Below the pieces are notes generated by a model, which was not told where the DNA came from, searched no databases, and saw only the letters and a list, made by a program, of their open reading frames with translations. Source: Oryzibacter oryziterrae (GTDB lineage Bacteria; Pseudomonadota; Alphaproteobacteria; Rhizobiales; Pleomorphomonadaceae). From it: a stretch of DNA of 42,293 nucleotides. The translations under genes and the position numbers were made by a program. The stretch spans positions 1-42,293 of the forward strand of contig NZ_JAKJIC010000029.1 in assembly GCF_021864535.1 (NCBI RefSeq), in the 5' to 3' direction. Below, in pieces: positions 42,169 through 42,293 of this stretch (position 1 is the first letter of the stretch; every line of letters begins with the position of its first letter).

Positions 42169-42293
42169 GGCGGCAAAGCCCATCATCCGCTTGCGCAGGC
42201 GCGGGAAAGAGATGAGCTTGCGGCAATCCACATAGACCGGGCTGGCCCAGCCGTTGGTGAAGATGAAGGGCTTGTCGGGATTGAACTGGATCG
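42169..42293 (-). pseudogene. pyrE: Partial orotate phosphoribosyltransferase (pyrE), joined to the CRISPR array
   Basis: Reading leftward from the window edge: [20 protein letters not shown], then [20 protein letters not shown]. This is the N-terminal portion of OPRT, which makes OMP in pyrimidine synthesis. At 42169 the coding sequence runs into the stub of a CRISPR repeat, and the frame closes at a TAA in the first spacer. The 3' three-quarters of the gene is therefore missing here. The 5' end lies beyond the window. A working pyrE copy must exist elsewhere unless the cell is a uracil auxotroph. Confidence 0.85.

Noticed and set aside
40564-42235. Long open frames across the repeat region coding for repeated motifs such as [21 protein letters not shown] and [10 protein letters not shown]
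   Set aside because: These are translations of I-C CRISPR repeats in several frames, a well-known false protein family.

Overview
The window looks like chromosomal DNA of an alphaproteobacterium, probably of the Hyphomicrobiales type. It is GC-rich by eye. Its content is dominated by ABC importers (amino-acid, polyamine, sugar and taurine types), with a group-1 uptake [NiFe] hydrogenase and a type I-C-like CRISPR array. Species cannot be fixed from the sequence alone.

Layout. (1) 0.08-4.4 kb, plus strand: two tandem paralogous family-3 binding proteins, a luciferase-like flavin monooxygenase, a nitroreductase-like oxidoreductase and a DUF3088 protein, likely an organosulfur or organonitrogen scavenging operon. 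(2) 4.4-14.4 kb: two divergent operons around a shared control region. Leftward are a PPC/DUF296 protein and an ECF importer (S, T and fused A subunits). Rightward are a polyamine-type ABC importer, a class V aminotransferase and an M24 metallopeptidase. (3) 14.7-18.9 kb, minus strand: maturation protease, HupH-like protein, hydrogenase small and large subunits, and HypC. (4) 19.6-24.9 kb, minus strand: membrane-anchored AraC-type regulator, membrane-fusion protein, LolD-like ATPase and two FtsX-type permeases, an efflux cluster. A 34-nt near-perfect palindrome lies just upstream of the regulator. (5) 25.5-29.9 kb, plus strand: four-gene sugar-type importer. (6) 30.4-34.1 kb, minus strand: a second sugar-type importer. 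(7) 34.7-37.4 kb, minus strand: tauABC. (8) 38.0-39.7 kb: a protein of unknown function and an Imm27-like protein. (9) 39.8-42.3 kb: a decayed IS5-family element, an MCP fragment, and a CRISPR array of 21 full repeats with no cas genes nearby.

The most striking feature is how the cassettes are joined. Five junctions carry short, dead pieces of recognisable genes: a tauC-like piece at 14.5 kb; an xsc piece fused head-on to a frameshifted SDR tail at 30 kb; a copy of 180 nt of the ECF ATPase gene at 34.4 kb; a chemoreceptor piece between IS and CRISPR at 40.6 kb; and a pyrE piece that replaces the CRISPR leader at 42.17 kb. The window reads as a mosaic of transport and energy cassettes assembled by repeated rearrangement. 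tauABC and the xsc fragment, together with the flavin monooxygenase operon, point to sulfonate or organosulfur use as a recurring theme.
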